DNA of 64,000 bases from Pseudomonadota bacterium (lineage in GTDB: Bacteria; Pseudomonadota; Gammaproteobacteria; Xanthomonadales; Xanthomonadaceae). The notes below the pieces were generated by a model. That model worked only from the letters and a program-made list of their open reading frames with translations, searched no databases and had not been told where the DNA came from. A program made the translations under genes and the position numbers. Position 1 is the first letter of the stretch; each line of letters opens with the position of its first letter. The stretch is taken from NCBI GenBank assembly GCA_023388355.1, contig JAEWGI010000037.1, forward strand, positions 32,186 to 96,185, given 5' to 3'. Positions 18,051-26,766 of this stretch are shown here, piece after piece.

Positions 18051-19046
18051 GTGAAAAAGCGTACCGCGGCGAGGATGTTGTCGCGCACCGGCCTGGGCCG
18101 GCTGTTCGCGACGCTGTTGCCTTCATCGGGCATCCTGGTCCTCAACTACCACCGCATCGGCGACGGCAGCGCATCGCCCTACGACCGCGAGCTGTACAGC
18201 GCCGATGCCGAGGCGTTCGACGCCCAGATCGCCCGCCTGGCGCGCGACTGCGACGTGATCTCGCCCGCCGACATCGAAACGGTGGCCGGTCGCCGCGGCC
18301 GCCACGTGCTGGTGACCTTCGACGACGGCTACCTCGACAACTACGACACGGCGTTCCCGATCCTGCGGCAGCACGGCGTGCCGGCCACGTTCTTCATCGC
18401 CACCGGCTATATCGATCGGCCGCGGCTGCCGTGGTGGGACGAGATCGCCTGGCTGGTCCGGTCCACCGCGGCGGCGCGACTGGACCTGCGGCCGTGGCTG
18501 CCGGCGCCGCTGGCGCCGGTGGACGGAACCGAAGCCGCCATCCATGCCATCCTGCGCGCGTACAAGTCGCTGCCGGCGACGGAAGCGGACGGCCTGCTGG
18601 CGCGACTGCGCATCGAATCCGGCGTCGACACCCCCGAAAGCATCGACAGGCTGTGGATGGACTGGGACATGATCCGGGACATGGCGGCGCATGGCATGAC
18701 CATCGGCGGGCACACCGTCGACCACCCCGTGCTTTCGCGCCTGCCGGTGGAGCGCCAGCGCCACGAGATCGAGACCTGCGCGCTGCGGCTGCGCGCCGAA
18801 ACCGGGCGGCCGATGGAATATTTCGCCTACCCGGTCGGCAGCCCCTGGGCGTTCGGCGCCGACACCCGCGCCTGCCTGGAGGCTGCCGGCGTCAAGCGCG
18901 CGTTCTCCTTCTACGGCGGCCATGCAAGCGCCGACTCGCCGCGCCTGGACACCCCGCGCATGGCCATGGAGCGCGACGTGGGCCTGGACGACATCGCCGC
19001 CATGCTGTGCCTGCCGCGCCTGTTCTGCAGATTCGACCCGGCATGA
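18051..19046 (+). CDS. Polysaccharide deacetylase (NodB family)
   Basis: 331 residues from a GTG start preceded by GGAGCAGGA. NodB motifs are intact: motif 1 TFDDGYLDNY (catalytic Asp pair) at about residues 87-96, motif 2 GGHTVDHPVLSRL (metal His pair, HxxxH), and a motif-3-like YPVGSPWAFG. N-terminal residues 1-30 are basic with a short hydrophobic stretch and no clear signal peptide. Such enzymes remove N-acetyl groups from hexosamines in EPS, which fits the tviB-type enzyme making N-acetyl sugars. Its stop is 16 bp before the J-protein gene, so they probably form one operon. Confidence 0.85.
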   Translation: MKKRTAARMLSRTGLGRLFATLLPSSGILVLNYHRIGDGSASPYDRELYSADAEAFDAQIARLARDCDVISPADIETVAGRRGRHVLVTFDDGYLDNYDTAFPILRQHGVPATFFIATGYIDRPRLPWWDEIAWLVRSTAAARLDLRPWLPAPLAPVDGTEAAIHAILRAYKSLPATEADGLLARLRIESGVDTPESIDRLWMDWDMIRDMAAHGMTIGGHTVDHPVLSRLPVERQRHEIETCALRLRAETGRPMEYFAYPVGSPWAFGADTRACLEAAGVKRAFSFYGGHASADSPRLDTPRMAMERDVGLDDIAAMLCLPRLFCRFDPA

Positions 19047-19062
19047 TCCCGGAGCCCGGCGC

Positions 19063-19803
19063 ATGAGCGCGCAGACCGATTTCCTCGCCCTGTACCGCGA
19101 GCTCGGGATCGATCCGTCCTGTTCGCCGGAGGCGTTCAAGCGCGCCTACCGCCGGCGGGTGTCGGAGCTGCATCCGGACCGCACCGGCGAGGGCATCGCC
19201 GGCGAGGAGAAGCTCAAGCTGCTCAACCTGGGCTATGCCGCGGCGCTGGACTTCCTGCAGGCGCACGGCAGGTTCCCCGGCGCACCGGCGGCCGCCCCGC
19301 GGCCGCACGCGCCCGGACCCTCGACGTCGCTGCCGCGCGTGCAGGCGCGGCACGAACCGCAGGACCAGCCCGGAGCGCCGCGCCAGCGGCGCTGGCTGAG
19401 TCTGGTGCTGGTGGCGCTTGCGATCCTGGTGGTGGGCGCGCAGCTGGCCGGGCGCGACGGGGAGGCCAACGCGCCGGTGTCCGAAGCGCCCCGCCCCGCC
19501 GCGTCAGGGGCGCATGCGGCGGCGACAGCGCCGGTGGAGGCGGCGCTCGAGACCGGCCTGTCCGCGGACGAGGTGCTGCATGCCTTCGGCGGGCCCACCG
19601 ACACCGCCGGGGACGGACGGCTGTGGCACTACGGCCCCTCGTGGATCCGCCTGTCGTGCAGCCGGGTCGTGGACTGGTACAGCTCGCCGCTCAAGCCACT
19701 GGGACTGTCGTCGATGCATCCCGACGCGCCGGCCGACGCCGACGCGCGCGAGGGCGGCTGCGCCGAACTCGATCCCGCGATCGCGCGACGCCACCGTCGA
19801 TAG
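19063..19803 (+). CDS. Membrane-anchored J-domain protein
   Basis: 246 residues. The N-terminal 65 residues form a J domain (LYRELGIDPSCSPEAFKRAYRRRVSELHPDR with the HPD signature), expected to stimulate an Hsp70. A Pro/Ala-rich linker follows, then one membrane helix at about 125-145 (LSLVLVALAILVVGAQLAG). The ~90-residue C-terminal domain, with DEVLHAFGGPTDTAGDGRLWHYG, would lie in the periplasm if the J domain is cytoplasmic. No Gly/Phe or zinc-finger region of classical DnaJ is present. It follows the deacetylase by 16 bp and converges on the acyl-CoA ligase. A role in assembling the EPS machinery is only an inference from location. Confidence 0.8.
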   Translation: MSAQTDFLALYRELGIDPSCSPEAFKRAYRRRVSELHPDRTGEGIAGEEKLKLLNLGYAAALDFLQAHGRFPGAPAAAPRPHAPGPSTSLPRVQARHEPQDQPGAPRQRRWLSLVLVALAILVVGAQLAGRDGEANAPVSEAPRPAASGAHAAATAPVEAALETGLSADEVLHAFGGPTDTAGDGRLWHYGPSWIRLSCSRVVDWYSSPLKPLGLSSMHPDAPADADAREGGCAELDPAIARRHRR

Positions 19804-19913
19804 CGCGTCGATAGCGCGCGGGATGCGTCGTCCCCGCGCAGGCGCGGAGCCGGTGTCTTCCGGTGGTCCGGTGGCGCGCCTTCCGCCGGCGGCGACAGGA
19901 TCGCCGCGACCGC

Positions 19914-21497
19914 TCAGGCCGCCACTTCCTCTTCCGGCGGCGCCCGCCCCTCGGCCTCGGCCTGGAGCACGCTGCGGCGGATCTTGCCGGTGCTGGTCTT
20001 GGGCAGCGCGTCGCGGAACTCCACCGTCCGCGGCACCATGAATTCCTCGAGGTTCGCCCGGCAGTGGGCCAGGATGGCGCGGGCGTCCAGCTCCCCGCTG
20101 TCGCGCACGACGATGGCCTTGAGCGCATGCCCCATCACCGGGTCGGGCACGCCCACCAGCGCGGCCTCGCGCACGCCGGGCAGCGCGTAGAGCACGTTCT
20201 CGACTTCCTTGGGGCTGACCTTCTCGCCGCGCGACTTGAGGATGTCGTCCTTGCGCCCGACGAAGTACAAAAAGCCCTCGTCGTCCATCCGGAACAGGTC
20301 GCCGGTGTGCAGCACCTTCTCCCAGGGATAGCGGCCCGGGCGCAGCGCCTTCGCGGTTGCTTCCTCGTTGCGCCAGTAGCCCTGCATCACGTGTCCGCCG
20401 CGCACCACCAGCTCGCCCACGGTGCCCGGCGGCAGCGGCCGGCCTTCGTCGTCGGCCACCCAGACCTCGGTCCCGGGAATGGCGATGCCGACGCTGTCGG
20501 GGCGCGTGGCCAGCTGCGCGGGCGGCAGCCAGGTGCAGCGCTTGGATTCGGTCATCCCGTACATCGAGAACACCTTCGCGTTCGGGAAGATCTCCTGCAG
20601 CCTGAGGATGTGCGCCGGCGGCAGCGCCGCGGCGGTGTTGGTGATGTAGCGCACGCTCCGGGCCCAGTCCGGGTCGAAGTTGCGGATCTGCACGATCAGC
20701 GCCGCCATCGTCGGCACCAGCGGGAAGCCGGTCACCTGCTCGGAGGCCAGCAGCGGGAGCACCTTCTGCGGGAAGGCGAACGACTTTTCCAGCACCAGGG
20801 TGGCGCCCTTCCTGACGCACATCAGCAACTGGTACAGGCCATAGTCGAACGACAGCGGCAGCACGCTCAGCACCACGTCGTCCTCGTTCGCCTCCAGGTA
20901 GGTGGTGACCGAGGTGGCGGCGTGCTCGATGTTCCGGTGCGTCATCATGACGCCCTTGGGATTGCCGGTGGACCCCGAGGTGTAGACCAGCATCGCCAGG
21001 TCGATGTCGACGCCGGCGGGGCGCGCGGCGGCGGCGCCGGGCGCGACGACGGTGGTGAATGCCTCGTAGTCCCGGGCGACGACCGGGGCATCGGCGGGAA
21101 GCCCGTCGACCACCACCACCGCACGCACGCTCGGCGCCTGCGCCGCCGCGGCGAACGCCACCGGCGCCAGGCTGGCCTGGGTGAACAGCACCGACGCCTC
21201 GCAGTTGTTGAGCACGAAGGCCAGCTTGTCGGTCTTGGTGGTGGCGTTGACCACGCTGAAGACGCCGCCGGCGCGCAGCGTGCCGAACACCGCGATCGCG
21301 GCCTCGACCCGGTTGTCGAGGAACACCACGCAGCGCTCGCCGTTGGCGAAGCCGGCGTGCTCGACCAGGCCGTCGGCGAAGCGGTCGGCGGCGGCGTCGA
21401 GCACGGCGTAGCTGGTCCTGCCGCCTGCGTGCACGATCGCGGTGTGCTGCGGCCGGCGCGCCGCGGCGGCGGCGAGGTGGTGTTCGTAGCGGTTCAT
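19914..21497 (-). CDS. Acyl-CoA ligase (AMP-forming), exosortase-A-system type
   Basis: 527 residues of the ANL adenylating superfamily. It has the P-loop-like core A3 motif YTSGSTGNPKGVMMTHRN, the A5 motif MYGMTESKRCTWLPP, the core HTGDLFRMDDEGFLYFVGRKDD and the C-terminal catalytic Lys in LPKTSTGKIRRSVL. The sequence fits the acyl-CoA ligase family that accompanies XrtA EPS genes. It likely activates a carboxylic or amino acid as its adenylate and loads it on the carrier protein encoded just upstream, whose stop overlaps its start (ATGA). It could act as a stand-alone loader for an A-less carrier domain in the NRPS operon, but this is speculation. Confidence 0.85.
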   Translation of the reverse strand: MNRYEHHLAAAAARRPQHTAIVHAGGRTSYAVLDAAADRFADGLVEHAGFANGERCVVFLDNRVEAAIAVFGTLRAGGVFSVVNATTKTDKLAFVLNNCEASVLFTQASLAPVAFAAAAQAPSVRAVVVVDGLPADAPVVARDYEAFTTVVAPGAAAARPAGVDIDLAMLVYTSGSTGNPKGVMMTHRNIEHAATSVTTYLEANEDDVVLSVLPLSFDYGLYQLLMCVRKGATLVLEKSFAFPQKVLPLLASEQVTGFPLVPTMAALIVQIRNFDPDWARSVRYITNTAAALPPAHILRLQEIFPNAKVFSMYGMTESKRCTWLPPAQLATRPDSVGIAIPGTEVWVADDEGRPLPPGTVGELVVRGGHVMQGYWRNEEATAKALRPGRYPWEKVLHTGDLFRMDDEGFLYFVGRKDDILKSRGEKVSPKEVENVLYALPGVREAALVGVPDPVMGHALKAIVVRDSGELDARAILAHCRANLEEFMVPRTVEFRDALPKTSTGKIRRSVLQAEAEGRAPPEEEVAA

Positions 21498-21754
21498 GCC
21501 GCGTTCCCGGACTCGGCCAGCTTGCGCTCGGCGTAGGCGGTGATGCCGGCGATGCTGCCCAGGTTCTCGGGCACCACGTCCTCGTCGTCGACCAGGAAGC
21601 CGAAGGTTTCCTCCAGCCAGGTCACCAGGGTGAGCACGCCGATCGAGTCGATGACGCCGGCCTCGAGCAGGTCCATGTCGAGGCCGGGGGCAGTGTCGTC
21701 GCCGGGAAAGGTGGTGACGATGAAGTCGTGGATGATGTCTTGCGTGGAAGCCAT
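21494..21754 (-). CDS. Acyl carrier protein (EPS-associated)
   Basis: 86 residues, one phosphopantetheine-binding domain: the carrier site is in LLEAGVIDSIGVLTLVTWLEE, where the DSI serine (Ser37) is the attachment residue. Acidic composition and length are those of type II carrier proteins. It is translationally coupled to the acyl-CoA ligase through an ATGA overlap, and lies 113 bp downstream of the sugar transferase gene on the same strand. Together with the ligase and the PLP decarboxylase it forms the small activation set known from XrtA loci. The Sfp-type transferase at 53.8 kb could modify it. Confidence 0.88.
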   Translation of the reverse strand: MASTQDIIHDFIVTTFPGDDTAPGLDMDLLEAGVIDSIGVLTLVTWLEETFGFLVDDEDVVPENLGSIAGITAYAERKLAESGNAA

Positions 21755-21867
21755 GCGGATGTCTGGAATGTGGGGTCGGGAGGGCGTGCGCGGCACGCCC
21801 GCGGCGGGTGGCGCCGCGGTCGGATTGGAACAGATTGCGGCGGTGGACGGAACCGCGGCCGGCCCGC

Positions 21868-23280
21868 TCAGCGCGCGCCGCGCCTGAACAGCACCACTTC
21901 GACCGTCTGCAGCAGGATCATGAAGTCGAACACCAGGCCGTGGTTCTTGACGTAGAACAGGTCGAACTTCAGCTTCTCCCGGGCGTCGTTGACCGAGGCG
22001 CCGTAGGGATAGCGCAGCTGGGCCCAGCCGGTCAGCCCCGGCTTCACCGAGTGGCGCACGTTGTAGTAGCGGATCTCGCCGTTGAGCTGGTCGACGAACT
22101 GCGGCCGCTCCGGGCGCGGGCCGACGAAGCTCATGTCCCCGGCCAGCACGTTGAACAGCTGCGGCAGCTCGTCCAGCCGGGTCATGCGGATGAAGCGGCC
22201 CACGCGCGTGGTGCGGTCGTCGTTGCTGCTGGCCCAGCGCGCCACGCCATCCTTCTCCGCGTCGGTGCGCATGCTGCGGAACTTCACCAGGTCGAAGGTA
22301 TGCCCGCCCTCGCCCACCCGGGTCTGGCGGTAGAGGATCGGCGCGCCCGATTCGAGCCACACGCACAGCGCCACCAGCAGCATCGCCGGCCAGGCCAGGA
22401 GCAGCAGCAGCAGTGCCGCGGCGATGTCGAAGGCGCGCTTGCTCAGCCGGCGCGGGAAGGAGTGGTCGAAGCCGCCCGAAAACACCAGCGTGGACGGATC
22501 GGCGATCTCGAGCTTGATCAGGCCCGCCTCGCGCTCGAAGAACGCCGGCAGGTCGACGATCGCCACGCCCATCTGCGCGCACTGCAGGATCTGGTCCATC
22601 GGCAGCCCGCCGCGGCGCTCGTCCGGCGCGACCACGATCTCGTGCACGTTGAGCTCCAGCGCCACCTCGCGCAGGCTGCGCCCCTGCAGCGGCACCCGCA
22701 GCTCGGGCGCGACCACCTCGGCCTGGCCGTCGATCGGGATGAAGCCGATGACGTTGAAGGCCTTGCGGTCGCTGCGCCGGCGCAGGCGGCGGTTGATCAG
22801 GTCGGCGTTGTTGCCGGCACCGAGGATCAGGATCCGGCGCTTGAACGCCTCCACCCCGAACAGCCGGTACACCACCAGGCGCAGCGTGCAGATCAGCACG
22901 AAGCCCACCACCAGCGCGATCGCCAGCACGCCGCGGCCGATGTAGGTCGCGGGCACCGCGTAATACAGCACCAGCAGGCCGACGCCGCCGAAGGCGAAGC
23001 CCAGGCCGATGCGCAGCACCAGGTCGATGCGGTTGTGGCGCACGTGCGGCTGGTAGAGCCCGAAGGCGGCCATCGCGCCGGTCACGAACACGGCCACCAG
23101 CAGGGTGCGCACCGGCGCGGTGTCGACGAACACGCCGCGACTGGCGGGATCGTCGATGAAGCGCAGCCAGACCGCGACCGTGACCGCCAGCAGCAGCACC
23201 GCCAGCTCCAGCAGCCACAGCAGCCGGATGGTGCGGTTGGCCCGGCCCGCGAACGCGCCGATCACGGCGTCCACCCGCAT
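21868..23280 (-). CDS. Initiating undecaprenyl-phosphate sugar transferase (XrtA/PEP-CTERM-type, WcaJ-like)
   Basis: 470 residues. Four N-terminal membrane helices are followed by a CoA-binding-like Rossmann segment (RILILGAGNNADLINRRL) and a fifth helix. The conserved C-terminal sugar-phosphate transferase domain (about 280-470) has KRAFDIAAALLLLLLAWP, VKFRSMRTDAEKDG, RLDELPQLFNVLAGDMSFVGPRPE and KPGLTGWAQLRYPYGAS. This enzyme starts repeat-unit synthesis by moving a hexose-1-phosphate to undecaprenyl phosphate. The C-terminal NAREKLKFDLFYVKNH-like ending is typical of the PEP-CTERM-associated subgroup. ATG 23280 is used; a GTG at 23316 would add 12 residues. Confidence 0.9.
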   Translation of the reverse strand: MRVDAVIGAFAGRANRTIRLLWLLELAVLLLAVTVAVWLRFIDDPASRGVFVDTAPVRTLLVAVFVTGAMAAFGLYQPHVRHNRIDLVLRIGLGFAFGGVGLLVLYYAVPATYIGRGVLAIALVVGFVLICTLRLVVYRLFGVEAFKRRILILGAGNNADLINRRLRRRSDRKAFNVIGFIPIDGQAEVVAPELRVPLQGRSLREVALELNVHEIVVAPDERRGGLPMDQILQCAQMGVAIVDLPAFFEREAGLIKLEIADPSTLVFSGGFDHSFPRRLSKRAFDIAAALLLLLLAWPAMLLVALCVWLESGAPILYRQTRVGEGGHTFDLVKFRSMRTDAEKDGVARWASSNDDRTTRVGRFIRMTRLDELPQLFNVLAGDMSFVGPRPERPQFVDQLNGEIRYYNVRHSVKPGLTGWAQLRYPYGASVNDAREKLKFDLFYVKNHGLVFDFMILLQTVEVVLFRRGAR

Positions 23281-23501
23281 TGGCGATGCGCGGACGATCG
23301 CGTCGCCCGCTGCCACTGTGCTGTTGCGTACATGTTCCCTCGCCCCCGTCGCGTTGCAGTCGAGCGACCGGGCCGGTGTCGGGCCGGGCCACGGTCGCCA
23401 GATTCAACGCATTTCCCGGCGGGGGCCGGACAGGCGGTTCGCGCCCGGCACCGGCCGGATCCGGCAGCCGGAGGACCGGCGGCGCAGGCGCGCCGCGCGG
23501 A

Positions 23502-25157
23502 TCAGTCGTGCTGGCGCCGGGCCAGGGGCTTGCGCTCGTCCACCAGCCAGTCGCGCAGTCGCGCCCACAGCGAGTACACGGGCGGCGCGATGCGCACCGT
23601 GGCCGCGGTCGGCACGCCCCGGGCTGGCGACGTTGCCGGGACCTGCCCGACGGGCGCCGTCACGGCTGCGGCCGCAGCCGGGGCCTGCACGCGCGGCGAG
23701 GACCGGGTGGCCGCGGCCGGCGCGGACGCGGAGGCCCCCAGCGGCGCCAGGGGCTGGCTTCCGGTGCTGCGGCGACGGCTGGGCGGCGGTGGCGGCGCGC
23801 TCGCCACCTCGTCGGCGCCGATGTCGTAGGGGGCCACGCGCGGCTGGCGGTCGATGTCGTCGGTCACCTCGGCCAGCACGGTGCCGGCGTTGATCGCGGG
23901 ACTGCCCGCCGGCAGGCGTCCGCTCGCATCCACCCCGTAGGCGGCCTGCCTGCTGCTGGCGTCCACGTTCAGCGCGTTGCGCCATTGCGACAGGTTGCCC
24001 TGGCTGAAGCCGCCGCCCGGGCGTCCGTCGCGGAACACGCAGCCGTTGCCGTAGCCGTTCCAGTCGGTGCCCGGCGAACCGTCCAGGCCCGACAGCCCGC
24101 CAAGGTCGTTCGAATGGCGGATCTCGACGCAGCGGTTGTTGTTCTGGATGACGAGGTTGTTGCGGATCTTCGGGTTGACGGTCGCCGGCCGGCCCGCCTC
24201 CGGCTCCCAGTCCTGGTAGGTGACGCCGAAGTAGATCGCCGAATGCGCGCGGCTGGCGGCGTTGACGATGGTGTTGTTGACCACCACCGGATCCTTCGCC
24301 GCGTACATGCCGATGCCGGCATAGCCGGTGTTGCGGATCACGTTGTTGCGCACGATGCCGCCGATGGCCTCGTAGTACTGCGGGTTCACCGACAGGTCGA
24401 AGTACTGCGGGCTGGTGTCGAAGCCGACCAGGATGCCCGCATCGCCGGTGTTCTCGATCCGGTTGCGCTGGATCACCACGTTGCGCGCCCCGCCCTTGAA
24501 GTACAGGCCGGTGGTGGCGGTGTCGTGGATGTAGCTGTCCTCGACCAGCATGCCGTCGCCATTGACGTTGTCGATGCCGTCGGCGTTGCCATCGTCGCGC
24601 GCGCCGGTGCTGTGGATCTCGACCCTGCGGATGGTGGCGCGGTTGGACTTGGGCGTGATCTTGATCCCGTCGCGGCCGGTGTCATGGATCAGCAGATCCT
24701 CCATCACCACGTCCGAGGCCCCGGTATCGGACGCGGGCCCGCCCTGGTACCAGTCGGTCTGCAGCATGACCCCGTAGTAGAAGCCGCCGCTGAGCTCGAG
24801 GTTGGCGATGCGGCTGCCGGACGCGTTCGGGTCGACCTGGATCACCACCGTGTTGGAGTTGGACGGGTTGCAGTGGATATGCGCGCGTTCGCCCGCGGGG
24901 GAACGCAGCGTGAGCCGCTGGCGCAGGCGCACGTCGCACTCCTCGTACGTCCGGTTTCCGGACGGGGCGCGCACGGTCACGGTGTCGCCGGCGCGCGAGG
25001 CCGAGATGGCGCGCTTGATGGTGCGGTAGGGGCGCGCGCTGCTGCCGTCGGCGCTGGAGTCGTTGCCGGCGGTGGAGACGAAGAGCTCGGCCGGCCAGGC
25101 CGGGGCGCTGGCCAGGGCCAGCAGGGCAATGGCCGTCGTCAGGGTGCTGCGTGGCAT
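23502..25157 (-). CDS. Secreted right-handed beta-helix protein with conserved C-terminal tail
   Basis: 551 residues. Signal peptide MPRSTLTTAIALLALASAPAW, then a parallel beta-helix (about 25-400) with the same order of turns as the fusion protein at 15-17.8 kb (TLRSPAGERAHIHCNPSN, GIKITPKSNRATIRRVEIHSTG, ENTGDAGILVGFDTS). After IGADEVASAPPPPPSRRR the protein changes to a Ser/Ala/Pro-rich tail containing GSQPLAPLGASA and ending VRIAPPVYSLWARLRDWLVDER plus nine residues. That tail is shared with the beta-helix protein at 54.6-56.2 kb. A good GAGG ribosome site precedes the ATG. Likely a periplasmic or surface polysaccharide-binding, lyase or epimerase protein; no catalytic residues can be assigned. 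Confidence 0.82.
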   Translation of the reverse strand: MPRSTLTTAIALLALASAPAWPAELFVSTAGNDSSADGSSARPYRTIKRAISASRAGDTVTVRAPSGNRTYEECDVRLRQRLTLRSPAGERAHIHCNPSNSNTVVIQVDPNASGSRIANLELSGGFYYGVMLQTDWYQGGPASDTGASDVVMEDLLIHDTGRDGIKITPKSNRATIRRVEIHSTGARDDGNADGIDNVNGDGMLVEDSYIHDTATTGLYFKGGARNVVIQRNRIENTGDAGILVGFDTSPQYFDLSVNPQYYEAIGGIVRNNVIRNTGYAGIGMYAAKDPVVVNNTIVNAASRAHSAIYFGVTYQDWEPEAGRPATVNPKIRNNLVIQNNNRCVEIRHSNDLGGLSGLDGSPGTDWNGYGNGCVFRDGRPGGGFSQGNLSQWRNALNVDASSRQAAYGVDASGRLPAGSPAINAGTVLAEVTDDIDRQPRVAPYDIGADEVASAPPPPPSRRRSTGSQPLAPLGASASAPAAATRSSPRVQAPAAAAAVTAPVGQVPATSPARGVPTAATVRIAPPVYSLWARLRDWLVDERKPLARRQHD

Positions 25158-25776
25158 TCGGGTTACCTCGGTACTGGATTGCGTCTGGAGCCCGCTGCTT
25201 GCCCCGCCGCCGGTCAGGCCGGCCGCGTGGCCCGGCGAATCTCTCACGCAATCGCCGAAGCGGTGGCAAAGGCCCGCAAACCGGCTCCACACCGTCGGGA
25301 GGGGCATTTTCGGCACAGTAGAAATGTGACGCAACTCACATCGATGCGCGACAACCGTCCATGGCCGCCAGAAGGCGCTCTTCGTTACAACGGGGCGGCC
25401 CTGCTCCCTCCCCCGCGTGCGGGGGGTGAGGATGGTCCGTTTGCGCGGCACTGCCGCGCGGACCATCCGAACGCCCGGCGTGCTGCGCCGGGCCGGACGG
25501 GTTGGGGTGGGGCCACAGGTCGCCGCGCCCCTACACGCGCGCCTGCGGCGCGCGCCCCCATCCCAGCCTTCCCCCGCAAGCGGGGGAAGGAGCAAAAGCA
25601 GGTGCACCGGCCCCGCCGGTCTACTCCCTCCCCCGCACGCGGGGTAAGGAGCAGGGCGGCAGCCTCCCTTCGGTCGAAATGACAGAACAAGGCGCAAGCC
25701 CTCGCCGTCGAAGCTGGAAACTTTCTCCAGACAGCAGTGCGCGTTCGCGGGAATGACGGGCTTGCCCGGATCTTTC
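25158..25776. other. 619-bp intergenic region with REP-like palindromes
   Basis: It separates the beta-helix gene (its promoter should lie at the left side) from the stop of a family-2 glycosyltransferase. From about 25400 it holds three C-run/G-run palindromes: near 25410-25430, 25567-25590 (perfect, 11-bp arms) and 25627-25645. Between them are TTGGGGTGGGG tracts and an inverted GGTCCG/CGGACC pair. No coding frame looks real. Confidence 0.7.
25567..25590. repeat. GC-rich palindrome, same family as 63.6-63.85 kb
   Basis: Arms CCTTCCCCCGC and GCGGGGGAAGG around AA. Identical arms with AG in the centre occur at 63613-63636 and 63821-63844, and the flanks (CCCCCATCCC on the left, AGCA(A/G)AAGCAGG on the right) match too, so this is a dispersed element rather than chance. 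Confidence 0.8.
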
Positions 25777-26520
25777 CTAGATCCGCTTGCCCACCGCGCG
25801 GGCGGCGTAGTGGGCGAAGTACCAGCCCGCGCGCACGACGCCGAGCCGCTCGCTCTCGCGGTAGATCCGCCACTGCCAGCGCGCGGCGCGCAGCTTGTTG
25901 GCCGACAGCGAGCCCGGCCGCACCAGGTAGGAGGCGAGCATGCGGTCGGGCTGCGCGCACACCGCCTGCCCGGCCATCCGCACCACGCCCAGCCAGAACA
26001 CGTAGTCCTCGTGGCCCATGGCCCCGAAGCGCGGCTCGCCGATCGCGCGGTCGTAGATCCCGGTGAGGTTGCCGATGCAGTTGCCCTTGAGCATCTCGGC
26101 ATAGCCCGCGCGCGCCGGCGGGCGGACCCGCGACAGCACCCGGCCGGCTTCGTCGACCCGCTCGTAGGCCGCATAGCCCACCGCCACGCCTTCCGCCCGC
26201 ATGGCCGCGAGCTGGATCGCGAGCTTGTCCGGATACCAGCAGTCGTCGCTGTCGAGGAAGGCGATGTAGCGGCCGGTAGCGGCCTCGATCCCGGCGTTGC
26301 GCGCGGCCGCCACCCCGCCGTTGCGGGGCTGGCGGATCGGCACCACGCGCGGATCGGCGGCGGCCCGGGCCTGGATCAGCTCCCAGGTGGCATCGGTGGA
26401 GCGGTCGTCGATCACCAGCAGCTCCACCGCCGCGTGGGTCTGCTCCAGCGCAGACCGCATCGACGCCTCCAGCGTCACGCTCGCGTTGTAGGCGGGCATC
26501 ACCACGCTGACCCGGTCCAT
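25777..26520 (-). CDS. Glycosyltransferase family 2
   Basis: 247 residues, GT-A fold: VSVVMPAYNASVTLEASMRSAL at the N-terminus, LLVIDDRSTD (first acidic pair), the donor-binding AFLDSDDCWYPDKL (DxD-type), and a C-terminal region with GHEDYVFWLG, containing the ED motif that often supplies the catalytic base. It probably adds one sugar to the EPS repeat unit on the cytoplasmic face. The ATG at 26520 follows a GGGGAG...GGAG stretch. It is divergent from the next gene, with a 246-bp gap between the starts. Confidence 0.88.
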   Translation of the reverse strand: MDRVSVVMPAYNASVTLEASMRSALEQTHAAVELLVIDDRSTDATWELIQARAAADPRVVPIRQPRNGGVAAARNAGIEAATGRYIAFLDSDDCWYPDKLAIQLAAMRAEGVAVGYAAYERVDEAGRVLSRVRPPARAGYAEMLKGNCIGNLTGIYDRAIGEPRFGAMGHEDYVFWLGVVRMAGQAVCAQPDRMLASYLVRPGSLSANKLRAARWQWRIYRESERLGVVRAGWYFAHYAARAVGKRI

Positions 26521-26766
26521 CTCCACCGCTCCCCTGCACGTCGTTCCCGCTACAAACGCCGAAACGCGCCGGAACCGGGCACCGCCCTGCGCCGGGGCTG
26601 TCCGGATCGTCGGCGCGAAACCGTACCTTCCAGCACCACCACCGCCACGCCGGGGCGCGCGCCAGCATCGGCAGGCGCCGCGCCCCCTGCTCCACCACAG
26701 CCGGCCGGGGCCGAATCGCGCTGCCCGCCAGGGTCGCGCCGCGGCACCGGGCGCAACGGGCGACCC

